From the NCBI RefSeq assembly GCF_902167145.1, contig NC_050104.1, forward strand, positions 4,402,001 to 4,466,000: a DNA stretch of 64,000 nucleotides, in the 5' to 3' direction. This DNA comes from Zea mays. Taxonomy: Eukaryota > Streptophyta > Magnoliopsida > Poales > Poaceae. Position 1 is the stretch's first letter. Every line of letters begins with the position of its first letter. The position numbers were made by a program, and so were the translations under genes. Below are positions 54,791 to 64,000 of the stretch, in pieces. The notes below the pieces were generated by a model, which did no database searches, was not told the origin of the DNA, and was given only the letters and a program-made list of their open reading frames with translations.

Positions 54791-56218
54791 GAGTGCCCCT
54801 ACTACCAGATCATTACCGTCGGGCCGTGGGTCACCATTGACAGGCTCCGCTACGGCTAGATCTCCGGTGAATGTTCTCCTCATCTTGTTCGTACCAGTCT
54901 CCGCGCCGTATAGTATCAACCGGTAGCAAGTTTCAGGCTCGGGGTTGTGGGTTGGGCGGCACAGCAATGGCACCACCGCGCCAGACCGTGCGCCGCCGAC
55001 CGGCCACCGGGTGTAGGGAAGAACCACCGTGGGCTGTTGATCGCGTAGCGATCGGCCTCGATTAGAAGGGAGAATAACGCTTCGATCAGGGCCTTTGTGG
55101 TCATAGACCAAAAGATGGACCATTGGGATTATATTCTGTGATACCCTTTGCGCCAGTGTAACCTTGACCTTAGATGGGAAATCGGATGACCACTGTTTAG
55201 TACCGGTTCGGGTGAGGGCTTGATCTGATCGTCGTCGTTGAATTGGGATCGGACGGCTAGGATATGCCGATAACGCTTCGCCCTCACCAAATTATAAAAG
55301 AGACCATGTGGTTTATCTGAATCAACCCGCAGTCCACAACTTGTATAGAGTAGTTACATTCATGCCCTGGAAACTTATAAACCGACCCCTGTGCTCTTGA
55401 GTTTTTGTATCTGACACCTAGATAAAATCTCAGGTTATTTGAACAATTCAGAAAATATTTTCTAGCATAAAAATAATTCTATAAACTTGTTTATTTCATA
55501 TTTAATTCATTTTAACTTCTTTTTGATCCATTCCAGTTGCATTAATCTCATATTAATATTATTTATCATCTAGTAACATTGTATTACTATGAAACCTATG
55601 GTTAAAATCTTGTACCTCATTTGTTTTATAATAGACACTTAAATCTTCAGAAAATCATAACTCTTTGACCGTAAATCTGAATTCAGGGGTTCTCGAACCT
55701 AGGCTCTAGTTACGACGCGTAGAACATTATTATGCAGCTTATGCTTATGTTTGTTGTGATGTTAATTTTTCCTATATCATGTTTGTTTGTATTGCCACGA
55801 TTAGCAGCGAGCTTACGAGTCACTGGAAGACCAAGTTGGTACCTAGGGATCTCGAGTCTAAGGCAAGTTGTGCCCTTGATCCCTCTTCTTTACCCAATAA
55901 TGTTCATGTTAATCACTGTGACATGCTCAGGTTAATTTGATGGGACCTAATAGGTTTCCCTAGACTTGTTTATCTCACACCTTGTTTATCACTGAACTTT
56001 TGGGTAGCTTTGCTATTGCTCCACTTGGTTTTGGGATTAATGTCACATTATGATCATGTTCCAGTTATGATGTTGTTTTAATTATTGTTCATGACAAGAT
56101 CATTGTGTTAATTGGAACATGGAGCTTAACTTGAGATATTCGTGCTACCACAAGGGTGGACACTTGATGAAGTTCACGTCCGGGTTTGGTGCCCCTAAAA
56201 CCTGGGTGTGACATGTTG

Positions 56219-58040
56219 CCATTTTTAGTAGCTCGTCAAATATTTTTATCGCATTTGGCAACATTAAAAGTAAATTTAACTTCTTCTTTTTGATTCTTTT
56301 GAACCGGCTGCAAAGAAGAACATGCAAAATATTTGGCCTTCGTTGGCCAAACAAGCTCAATGGTATATACATCTGAAGATTTATCATCTGAACTATCACA
56401 CTCTACTAGATGTATAGTACGGGCAACCGATTTTGATGTCTCTTTACATCGTCTTTCATAGGCCAAAGCCCGCTGATGTAGCTGAGCTATTGAAAAGAAC
56501 TTAGCACCATCTAATATGTCTCTTAATTAGGATAGCAACCCATTAAAATTCAGCCCTGATAGCTCTTTGTCTGCGACATGGATCTGAAAGCATCGGTTTC
56601 TAGTATCCCGAAACCTCCGGATATAATCATTAATCAATTCTTCGCGTCCCTATCGGACTAAAGCTAAATTAGGCAACCCTAATTCATATTCCCCGGAAAA
56701 GAAATGCTCATGAAATTTACTCTCTAAATCATCCAGGAATTAATGAAATTAGGAGGCTGGGTGGAGTACCATGCAAAAGCAGTACTGGTAAGGGATAAAG
56801 AAAAAAACGAACACGAAAGGCTTCCCCATCGGTCAATTCGCCTAGATGTGCTAGGAACTGGACTATATGTTCGTGTGTTATTCTACCACTTTCACCAAAA
56901 ACTTAGAAAACTCAGGTATCCTTGCACCTCATGGGTATGGGACACTATCAAACCGGTGATCATATGGCTTTTGATATGACTGCCCTACTCTAGCTACACT
57001 AACTCCGAGCCTATCTCAAAATAGTTCAGTTATCTCTTCCCTAATTTTCTCCATTGCGCTCGGTGGCAAACCACTGGACCCTGGGCTATGGGGATCATTT
57101 AGTCAGACATTGTTATGTCGACCTTCTTGCCATGACCGATCGATAATGTTGAACTGCCTGTGATCATATGGTGTGATGTGGTTTAAATATGTAGGGGGCG
57201 GAACATAATGCTATTGTGGTGTGTGATAAATTGGTGCATAGTGTGCAACAATAGGTTCTACATATGCATATCCGGACTGTCCGGCCGAGGCGGCCGGACG
57301 GTCCGCGTGATACCGGACTGTGTGATATTAAGTCCGCACTGTCCGGTTGTGTTTGCTACTATTAGGGCACCACATGGTGGTCCTGATGCAGCCCTAGACT
57401 GTTCGGCAAGGAAAGCTAGACGGTTCACGTAAGGGCCGGATAGTCTAGGCAAAAGCTCGGACGGTCCGACTGTTTCTAGGGGCATCGGTCTACCATGCAG
57501 GGACGGGGGTGGTGGTATTTGCCCTGGATATGAGTTCATCAGTGTACCATATAATGGTTGGGGCTGTGAATCCCTATTTGTTGCCGATGTATTAAACATA
57601 GATATCCTATTACTAGTTTCATATGATGGAAAACTAGGAGCAACAGATTTCTCCAACGAATGTGTTAATTTTCTAATTTATTCTTCTAACCCTCCAATCT
57701 ATTGTTTCATTTGATTCTGCCGCTGATCTACATGTTGTTTAATATATTGGATGTCGTCGGGTTTACTTACGTTGGGGACTTGAAGCGAAGATAGAAGAGA
57801 TGTGACATCGGCCTCTCCATGTTTGACAACCTTCTGGTGGCGATCCACCATGTATTGTGATAAGAATTTCTTCTTCGCTTAACGCATGTAGTCTTCATAT
57901 TATTTTTGCTCATCGATCGTCGGACTTTCAACAGCCGGCTTCAGGATATTGTCTAGAGATATCGGTGTGAGCTTTAGAACCGGCCATTTGAGGGTCTGAT
58001 TTTTAGTAGATCTAGACACATGGTCCCCAGTGGAATCACC
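56219..58040 (-). pseudogene. N-terminal and central gag of the gag-only Gypsy element
   Basis: The sense strand begins just after the 5' LTR, with KWPVLKLTPISLD (57900-58020) and QPLYGTLMNSYPGQIPPPPS. The Retrotrans-gag core follows (AFAWYSTQPPNFINSWDDLE, GREELINDYIRRFRDTRNRC). Then come ALAYERRCKETSKSVARTIH and EEVKFTFNVAKC, and the solo LTR interrupts. Many stops and frameshifts. CGGACNGTCCG motifs fall inside this coding region (57268-57480). Confidence 0.7.
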
Positions 58041-58048
58041 AAAAAGTG

Positions 58049-58666
58049 TGTTGACGCCGATCTGGGCGCTAAACACTGGAACGAACCACCTGGCGGTGCT
58101 CTCTACGGAGGTGGGGATGGTCCGTGGCACAGGGCCGGACGGTCTGCGACCTTGTGCAGGAGTGGTTCCTCCTCTGCATACATCCGGACGGTCCGCGCCT
58201 GGGGCTCAGACGAACCGCGATGGTGCCGAGAGTCGTCTTCTTCGCAGCAGACCTAGATCTCGCCTCCTGGGATAGACCCCATCTGGGAGGAGAGATCCTA
58301 GGGTGTGTCTTGTCGTCAACAGGCCACCTAAGATGCCTCTAGTCGATGTAGAGCCAAAGAGAGGTGAAGATTCGAGGTGGAGGAAGGCTAAACTAGGGCC
58401 AGTCCTAATGCATAAGGTAAAAACGATAAGTGGAATTGATTGGATCGATTGTGGGGGTTCAATCGGTCGTAACCCTTTATCTATATAAAGGGAGGAGGTC
58501 TGGACCCGTTACAAGTCGGTTCTCGAGTTAATCCCTCAGGTTTTGCTAACAAATCTCGCTAGAAATCCAGAACCCTAACTAATTTTGCGCACATGCGGAC
58601 CATCTGGACCGCGGACCGTCCGGCCTACAGGGCCGGACCGTCCGCCTGCCTATTCCAGGTTTAACA
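58049..58666 (-). repeat. 5' LTR of the gag-only Gypsy element (618 bp)
   Basis: Sense start TGTTAAACCTGGAATAGG at 58666 and sense end GGCGTCAACA at 58049. It contains CGGACNGTCCG motifs at both ends (58135-58205, 58600-58650). The following internal sequence CTTTTTGGTGATTCCACTGG may include the PBS; its tRNA was not assigned. Confidence 0.75.
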
Positions 58667-58716
58667 AGATTAATCCCTTCCAACCCCCTTAATCCATCCC
58701 TAATCGAACAAGCCCT
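58667..58716. mobile_element. Right end of the split TIR MITE
   Basis: Ends ATCGAACAAGCCCT, the inverse of the left end at 42244, followed by TA. It begins immediately at the Gypsy LTR border. Confidence 0.55.
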
Positions 58717-58988
58717 TATGGTGGGCAACTGTTTACATGAGCCTAAAACCTGATTGGAGCAAGAAGTTGTCATTGGCTATTGAGGTGCCGAGAACTCTTA
58801 AGCTTCATTATTATTAGCTAGGAGATGTGTAGCGTTGTTTAGATTTCTTGCTATCTTGTAGACCTTAGCCGTTTCCTGCATGATGTTTGATGTCGCCTCT
58901 GAGTGAAATATTTGATGCCCCATTGTGGAGGTGAAAGAGGTTAGCTCCATTGAAGAAGGTCGCCAGTTGTTGGTTGGTGTCCATATAA
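58717..58988. other. Intergenic DNA, nothing recognised
   Basis: 272 bp of mixed composition with no ORF, repeat border or regulatory motif I can support. Confidence 0.5.
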
Positions 58989-59151
58989 GGGGGTTTGGTT
59001 CTCACCTCCTATACTTTAGTAACTAAAATTTAGTTTTTTAGTTTTTAAACTGTCAAACAACATGACTAAATAGGTCCTCTCACATAGAAATTCTAAAAAC
59101 TAAATTTTAGTTCCTAAAGTTTAGGAGGGTGATTAAAGGACCAAACACCCC
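58989..59151. mobile_element. Tourist-like foldback MITE (163 bp, TSD TAA)
   Basis: Ends GGGGGTTTGGTTCT and the inverse GGGGTGTTTGGTCC are flanked by TAA at 58986-58988 and 59152-59154. The inverted similarity runs inward for some 60 bp (ACTAAAATTTAG in both arms). PIF/Harbinger-type TSD. Confidence 0.75.
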
Positions 59152-59348
59152 TAAGTATGTCTTAATCTTGGCTTTGGACAATTTGCACCTGCAAGATAGC
59201 CTGCACATAGTGGCAATCCTGACAGAACGAGGGCCCAGATCAAGACCTAAAATATAGACCCTTATTCTTAATATATGTTGCTAATAAATACTCAAACATG
59301 TATAAAATTATTCATCTCAAGTTAAAAACTATATAATATGTGGTTACA

Positions 59349-59509
59349 TTAAAAAAAATTCTAACTTGTTTCGATGTGAAGTCATTGATGATGACACAAA
59401 TATCAACTTTATTCAATAATATCTTCTCGATATATTAAGCAGTGAAACTATTTAGTCTTTCTTGTGCCATTTTAGATTTAAATAATTCTTCAGCAACTTC
59501 AACTTTGAA
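59349..59509 (-). pseudogene. hAT transposase C-terminal (dimerisation) remnant
   Basis: The minus strand from 59509 reads FKVEVAEELFKSKMAQERLN, then SFTA, a TAA at 59435-59437, YIEKILLNKVDICVIINDFT and SKQVRIFF. The M-x-Q-E-R-L-N ... I-E-K ... D-F-x-S-x-x-x-R spacing matches the hAT dimerisation region of plant TTF-zinc-finger transposases. One stop; no flanking domain was found. Confidence 0.7.
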
Positions 59510-60214
59510 AAGCTCTTTTTAGCACAGGCTCAATCATAGGCCGCACGTCGCAAACTCGTTTAAAGCAATCTACTAATTGATAACGCCACATGGTAGCCGT
59601 TAGGCGACAGAAAAGACGAGACACGTTAATTGATGTGTGTACTTGAGGTGGGGCCCATGGAACCGGGGCCAGGGCAGTCGCACCCCTAGCCGCCCCTCTA
59701 GGAACGACCTTGCGCCTTTGCCTGCAAACCTTAAGACTATCTCTAATAACGTGACCTATAAAAATGACCTATAATTTAAAAATTTGTATATTTTATAAAA
59801 TTTAGGTCACCAATAAAACATTCCGCTCCAACAGTAAAGCCTCAAATCTAGATTATAGGATAGCACACTACAGTGTAGTATATTTATGACACTTGAGAGG
59901 CTGCCCTATAATTTTTTGACCAAATTTTATGAAATGAGATACTATTGGAGTAGTTTTTCCTGCGTAGAGTCTTATATCTCTACTATACTTAAAGCACCAA
60001 CGGTCGTCCTGCGTCATATTTTTACAAATAACCCCTTACATCTATCTCAAATTAACCCGATGCATCCCTCCATGGACACAACCCACGTCCGGCCCGTTAG
60101 CCAATCGGGTGGTTAAATTAGCGTAAAATATTAAAAAATGGTGTAGAAGGTGGGGTTCGAACCCAAGCTTTGATGCAAGAAGGGCGAGAGACACTGATAT
60201 AACCCATTTATGAT
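59510..60214. other. Intergenic DNA with a possible decayed MITE
   Basis: 59731-59960 has weakly inverted ends (AAGACTATCTCTAATAA and ATTGGAGTAGTTTTT) that could be an old MITE. The palindrome GGGTTCGAACCC lies at 60153-60164. No gene. Confidence 0.35.
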
Positions 60215-60418
60215 GTGTTTGGTTCGGTGTCAATGAGGGATGGGATGGGATCAACCCTGAGTTGACCCCGTCCCTTATTTTTTGAGGGATGACCTCATCC
60301 ACTATTTTTGAAGAATATTCCTTGACTCTGACTCTAAATCTCCAAACCAAACATGGGTTAACCTAGAATGATCCCATCCCATCCCTCTTCATCCTTCCTC
60401 ATCTATCCATCCAAACAC
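60215..60418. mobile_element. MITE-like element with long imperfect inverted repeats (204 bp)
   Basis: GTGTTTGG at the left end is mirrored by CCAAACAC at the right. GGGATGGGATGGGATCA near 60236 is mirrored by TGATCCCATCCCATCCC near 60369. A TSD was not resolved. Confidence 0.55.
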
Positions 60419-60540
60419 TCTCTTAACCAGTAGAGCATCATGGTTATTTGTTTTTAATATTGAATATAAATTGTATATACGTATATACGAGTTTTGTAAA
60501 ATAAAAAAATAATCATGCCGGGCCGGATCAGCACTACGGG

Positions 60541-61795
60541 TGAAAGGGAATTAGGCTTACACCTATTTCCTAAATGATTTTGGTGGTTGAATTGCCCAAC
60601 ACAAAAAAAATGGACTAACTAGTCTGCTCTAGTGTACAAGTTTTACAGGTGCCAAAGGTTCACACTTAGCCAATAAAAAGACCAAGAGTTGGGTTCAACA
60701 AAGAGAGCAAGGGATAACCGAAGGCACCTCTGGTCTGGCGCACCGGACTGTCCGGTGTGCCACCGGACAGTGTCCGGTGCACCAGAGGACTCCAAGTCGA
60801 ACTCCTCACCTTCGGGAAAATCCAGAGGCGCTCCGCTATAATTCACCGGACTGTCTGGTGCCCCAGGGAAGAGTGGCTCTGGAACTCGCCAGCCTCGGGA
60901 AATTGCTCCGCTATAATTCACCGGACTGTCCGGTGAACCAGCAGAGCAACGACTACTTCGCGCCAACGGTCACCTGCAGGCGCATTTAATGTGCGCCAGA
61001 AGCGCGCAGAAGTCAGGCACGCGCGAGACGGTGCACCGGACAATCTACAGTACTTGTCCGGTGTACACCGGACAGCCAGGTGGGCCCAGAAGTCAGAAGC
61101 TCCAACGGTCGAATCCCAACAGCCTCGTGACATGGCTGGCGCACCGGATATGTCCGGTGTGCACCGGACTGTCCGGTGCGCCATACGACAGTCAGCCACC
61201 ACCAAACGGCTAGTTTGGTGGTTGGGGCTATAAATACCCCCAACCACCCCACATTCAAGACATCCAAGTTTTCCCACTTCAACTACTTACAAGAGCTCTA
61301 GCATTCAATTCTAGACACACCCAAGTGATCAAATCCTCTCCAAACTCCACACAACGCCCTAGTGATTAGTGAGAGAGATTTGCTTGTGTTCTTTCGAGCT
61401 CTTGCGCTTGGATTGCTTTCTTCTTTGATTCTTCATTGCGATCAAACTCACTTGTAATTAAGGCAAGAGACACCAATCTTGTGGTGGTCCTTGTGGGAAC
61501 TTTGTGTTCCAAGCATTTGAGAAGAGAAAGCTCACTCGGTCCGAGGGACCGTTTGAGAGAGGGAAAGGGTTGACAGAGACCCGGTCTTTGTGACCACCTC
61601 AACGGGGAGTAGGTTTGCAAGAACCGAACCTCGGTAAAACAAATCCACGTGTCTCTCTCCTTATTCGCTTGCGATTTGTTTTGCACCCTCTCTCGCGGAC
61701 TCGATTATATTTCTAACGCTAACCCGGCTTGTAGTTGTGATTATTTTTGAGAATTTCATTTTCGCCCTATTCACCCCCCCTCTAGGCGACTTTCA
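60541..61795 (+). repeat. 5' LTR of the plus-strand Sirevirus (1255 bp)
   Basis: Starts TGAAAGGGAATTAGG and ends GGCGACTTTCA. Palindromic motifs such as CACCGGACTGTCCGGTG cluster at 60738-61180, directly upstream of the TATA region. Confidence 0.93.
61227..61236 (+). promoter_or_regulatory. TATA box of the plus-strand Sirevirus LTR
   Basis: GCTATAAATA within GGGGCTATAAATACCCC, the conserved Sirevirus core promoter context. Confidence 0.85.
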
Positions 61796-61797
61796 AT

Positions 61798-61810
61798 TGG
61801 TATCAAAGCC
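61798..61810 (+). other. Primer-binding site of the plus-strand Sirevirus
   Basis: TGGTATCAAAGCC, two bases inside the LTR; initiator-Met type with one change from the usual TGGTATCAGAGCC. Confidence 0.9.
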
Positions 61811-61843
61811 CGGTGCTTCATTAGAGCCTAACCGCTCGAAGTG

Positions 61844-64000
61844 ATGTCGGGAGAACTCGCCAAGAAGGAGATGGAGACCGGCGATAAGCCCGCTACAAGC
61901 CACGGGAAGGCTTCATCGGAAGAGTCCCGCAACAAGGAGAAGAAGAAGGAAAAGAAGAAGGAGAAGAAGACTTCTTCTCACAAATCACATCGGAGTGGCG
62001 ACAAAATAAAGAAGATGAGGAAGGTGGTCTACTACGAGACCGACACTTCATCACCTTCTACCTCCGGCTTCGACGCACCCTCCATAACTTCTAAGCGCAA
62101 TGAGCGCAAGAAGTTTAGTAAGATCCCCTTACATTATCCTCGTACTTCTAGACATACTCCATTACTTTCCGTTCCATTAGGCAAACCGCCAACCTTTGAC
62201 GGTGAAGATTATGCTAGGTGGAGTGATTTAATGAAATTTCATCTAACCTCACTCCACAAAAGTATATGGAATGTTGTTGAGTTTGGAGCACAGGTACCAT
62301 CCGTAGGGGATGAGGATTATGATGAGGACGAGGTGGCCCAAATCGAGCACTTCAACTCCCAAGCCACAACCATACTCCTCGCCTCTCTAAGTAGGGAGGA
62401 GTACAACAAGGTGCAAGGATTAAAAAGCGCCAAGGAAGTTTGGGACGTGCTCAAGATGGTGCACGAGGGTGATGAACTCACCAAGATCACCAAGCTGGAA
62501 ACGATCGAGGGGAGCTCGGTCGCTTCCGTCTACGCCAAGGGGAGGAGCCACAAGACATGTACAACCGGCTCAAAACCTTGGTGAACCAAGTGCGCAACCT
62601 CGGGAGCAAAAAGTGGGATGACCACGAAGTGGTTAAGGTTATTCTAAGATCTCTTATTTTCCTTAACCCTACTCAAGTACAATTAATTCGTGGCAACCCA
62701 AGATATACACTAATGACTCCCGAGGAAGTAATCGGGAATTTTGTGAGCTTTGAATTTATGATTAAGGGCTCACGAAAGATCAACGAGCTTGATGGCCCCT
62801 CCACGTCCGAAGCACAACCGGTCGCATTTAAGGCGACGGAGGAGAAGAAGGAGGAGTCTACACCAAGTAGACAACCAATCGACGCCTCCAAGCTCGACAA
62901 TGAGGAAATGGCGCTCGTCATCAAGAGCTTCCGCCAAATCCTCAAACAAAGGAGGGGGAAGGACTACAAACCTCGCTCCAAGAAAGTGTGTTACAAATGT
63001 GGTAAGCCCGGTCATTTTATTGCAAAATGTCCTATTTCTAGTGACAGGGGCGATGATAAGAAGGGGAGAAGAAAGGAGAAGAAGAGATACTTCAAGAAGA
63101 AGGGTGGTGATGCCCATGTTTGTCGCGAGTGGGACTCCGACGAAAGCTCTAGCGACTCCTCCTCCGACGAGGACGCCGCCAACATCGCCGTCACCAAGGG
63201 ACTTCTCTTTCCCAACGTCGGCCACAAGTGCCTCATGGCAAAGGACGGCAAAAAGAAGGTTAAATCTAAATCCTCCACTAGATATGAGTCTTCTAGTGAT
63301 GAAAATGCTAGTGATGAGGAAGATAACTTACGTACTCTTTTTGCCAACCTAAACATGCAACAAAAAGAAAAGTTAAATGAATTAATTAGCGCTATCCATG
63401 AGAAGGATGACCTCTTGGACACCCAAGAGGACTTCCTAATCAAGGAAAACAAAAAGCATGTTAAGGTTAAAAATGCTTATGCTCTAGAAGTTGAAAAATG
63501 TGAAAATTTATCTAGTGAGCTAAGCACTTGCCATGAGACTATAGACAACCTTAGAAATGAGAATTCTAATTTGTTAGCTAAGGTTGATTCTATTACTTGT
63601 AATGTTTCAATTCCCAATCTTAGAAATGATAATGATGATTTGCTTGCTAAGATTGAAGAATTAAACATGTCTCTTGCTAGCCTTAGGATTGAAAATGAAA
63701 AATTGCTTGCTAAGGCTAAAGATTTTGATGTTTGCAATGCTACTATTTGCGATCTTAGAAACAAAAATGATATATTGTGTTCTAAGATTGTTGAACTTAA
63801 TTCTTGCAAACCTTCTGCATCTACCATTGAGCATACTACCATTTGTACTAGATGTAGAGATGTTAACATTGATGCTATACATGATCACATGGCTCTAATT
63901 AAACAACAAAATGATCATATAGCAAAATTAGATGCTAAAATTGCCGAGCATAACTTAGAAAACGAAAAATTTAAATTTGCTAGAAGTATGCTCTATAGTG
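61844..64000 (+). pseudogene. Sirevirus gag with a one-base frameshift (partial)
   Basis: ATG at 61844 (MSGELAKKEMETGDK). A Lys/Glu-rich N-terminus is followed by the gag core (PTFDGEDYARWSDLMKFHLT). One G appears missing from a G-run near 62512, ending that frame at 62584. The second frame carries on open to the edge: LKTLVNQVRNLGSKKWDDHE, CCHC knuckle CYKCGKPGHFIAKC (near 62990-63035), a Ser/Asp-rich segment, then a long coiled coil of N-L-R-N-E-N-type repeats (63480-63800). Closely similar to the minus-strand gag at 51297-53925. Confidence 0.88.

Larger units (their letters stand above)
43855..56213 (+). mobile_element. Chromovirus-type solo LTR (~2.4 kb net), interrupted by a Sirevirus
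   Basis: Ends TGTAAAGCCCAAAATT and CCTGGGTGTGACA correspond to the TGTAACGCCC/GGGTGTGACA ends of the Tekay-like LTR. It has a perfect TSD TGTTG (43850-43854, 56214-56218). After removing 44873-54790 and one TSD copy, about 2436 bp remain, with no PBS, PPT or coding. A plus-strand TATA (CCTATAAAAC, 44781) supports orientation. Confidence 0.82.
42291..58666 (-). mobile_element. Gag-only Ty3/Gypsy element, split by a solo LTR that holds a Sirevirus
   Basis: Minus strand. The 5' LTR is 58049-58666 and the truncated 3' LTR is 42291-42754. After removing the nested insert (43855-56213 plus one TSD copy) about 2.9 kb of internal DNA remains. It holds gag fragments but no protease, RT or integrase, suggesting a non-autonomous family. 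LTR sense ends are TGTTAAACCTGG and GTCAACA. CGGACNGTCCG motifs occur in both the LTR and gag. The family was not identified. Confidence 0.75.
60541..64000 (+). mobile_element. Plus-strand Sirevirus (Opie/Ji-type), 5' portion; continues past the window
   Basis: It comprises a 5' LTR, PBS and gag, then leaves the window. The left flank ACGGG (60536-60540) is the expected TSD. Gag has a one-base frameshift. The layout matches the minus-strand Sirevirus at 44873-54790, but the LTR is complete here. Confidence 0.92.

Noticed and set aside
54796..56213. Possible host gene right of the Sirevirus
   Set aside because: The stretch completes the chromovirus-type solo LTR (TSD TGTTG on both sides) and shows no coding or splice structure.
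60153..60164. tRNA B-box-like GGGTTCGAACCC
   Set aside because: Palindromic, so orientation is undefined. No A box at the right distance and no cloverleaf could be drawn, so a tRNA or SINE is not supported.

Overview
The window is plant intergenic DNA, almost certainly from maize (Zea mays) or a very close relative. It is a stack of nested LTR retrotransposons whose ends, primer-binding sites and coding domains look like the large maize families: Huck-like, Tekay-like and cinful/zeon-like Gypsy elements, and Opie/Ji-type Sireviruses. Family names are pattern recognition from the sequence, not database results. Only one ordinary host gene is visible.

Left nest (1-27598, all minus strand). A cinful/zeon-like Gypsy element (5' LTR 26959-27598) was hit in its 3' region by a Huck-like Tat-lineage Gypsy element (5' LTR 20057-21669). 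That element was hit between protease and reverse transcriptase by a Tekay/Del-type chromovirus (4091-16833, TSD GCTGG). The chromovirus is young-looking: similar 3.2-kb LTRs and an uninterrupted 1515-codon Gag-Pol ending in a chromodomain. Between its PBS and gag lies an extra ORF. Its first codons resemble the histone H3 tail, with A-R-K-S at H3 positions 7-10, and it continues into a dsRNA-binding-like domain. The Huck-like host is decayed by at least nine in-frame stops. The cinful-like element lacks almost all of Gag and carries the 3' end of a spliced gene on its antisense strand.

Gene island (27599-29618). A four-exon minus-strand gene (27799-28959) encodes a 163-residue RIN4/NOI-family protein. 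Its stop codon is 200 bp from the cinful-like LTR. Its upstream region has a TATA box and a cluster of CATGCA (RY) motifs.

Middle (29619-42290). This part holds a 1.4-kb solo LTR, then remnants of an old Copia element (LTR, 3' region, RNase H). A TRIM-like miniature element (31604-38562, TSD CATAA) interrupts the old Copia LTR. The TRIM is itself broken by a Sirevirus solo LTR (TSD GTTCT) and by a Copia element with 141-bp LTRs (33120-38172, TSD ATATA). Those two LTRs are identical and the polyprotein has one stop, but an LSm/Sm-like domain occupies the place of Gag. MITEs and a Tat-lineage fragment follow.

Right nest (42244-58716). A MITE is split by a gag-only Gypsy element (42291-58666). 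That element is split by a roughly 2.4-kb chromovirus-type solo LTR (TSD TGTTG), which is split by a minus-strand Sirevirus (44873-54790, TSD GAGTG), whose RT is split by an oppositely oriented solo LTR (TSD GTTCC). The end of the window holds more MITEs, a hAT transposase remnant and the 5' part of a plus-strand Sirevirus (60541 to the edge).
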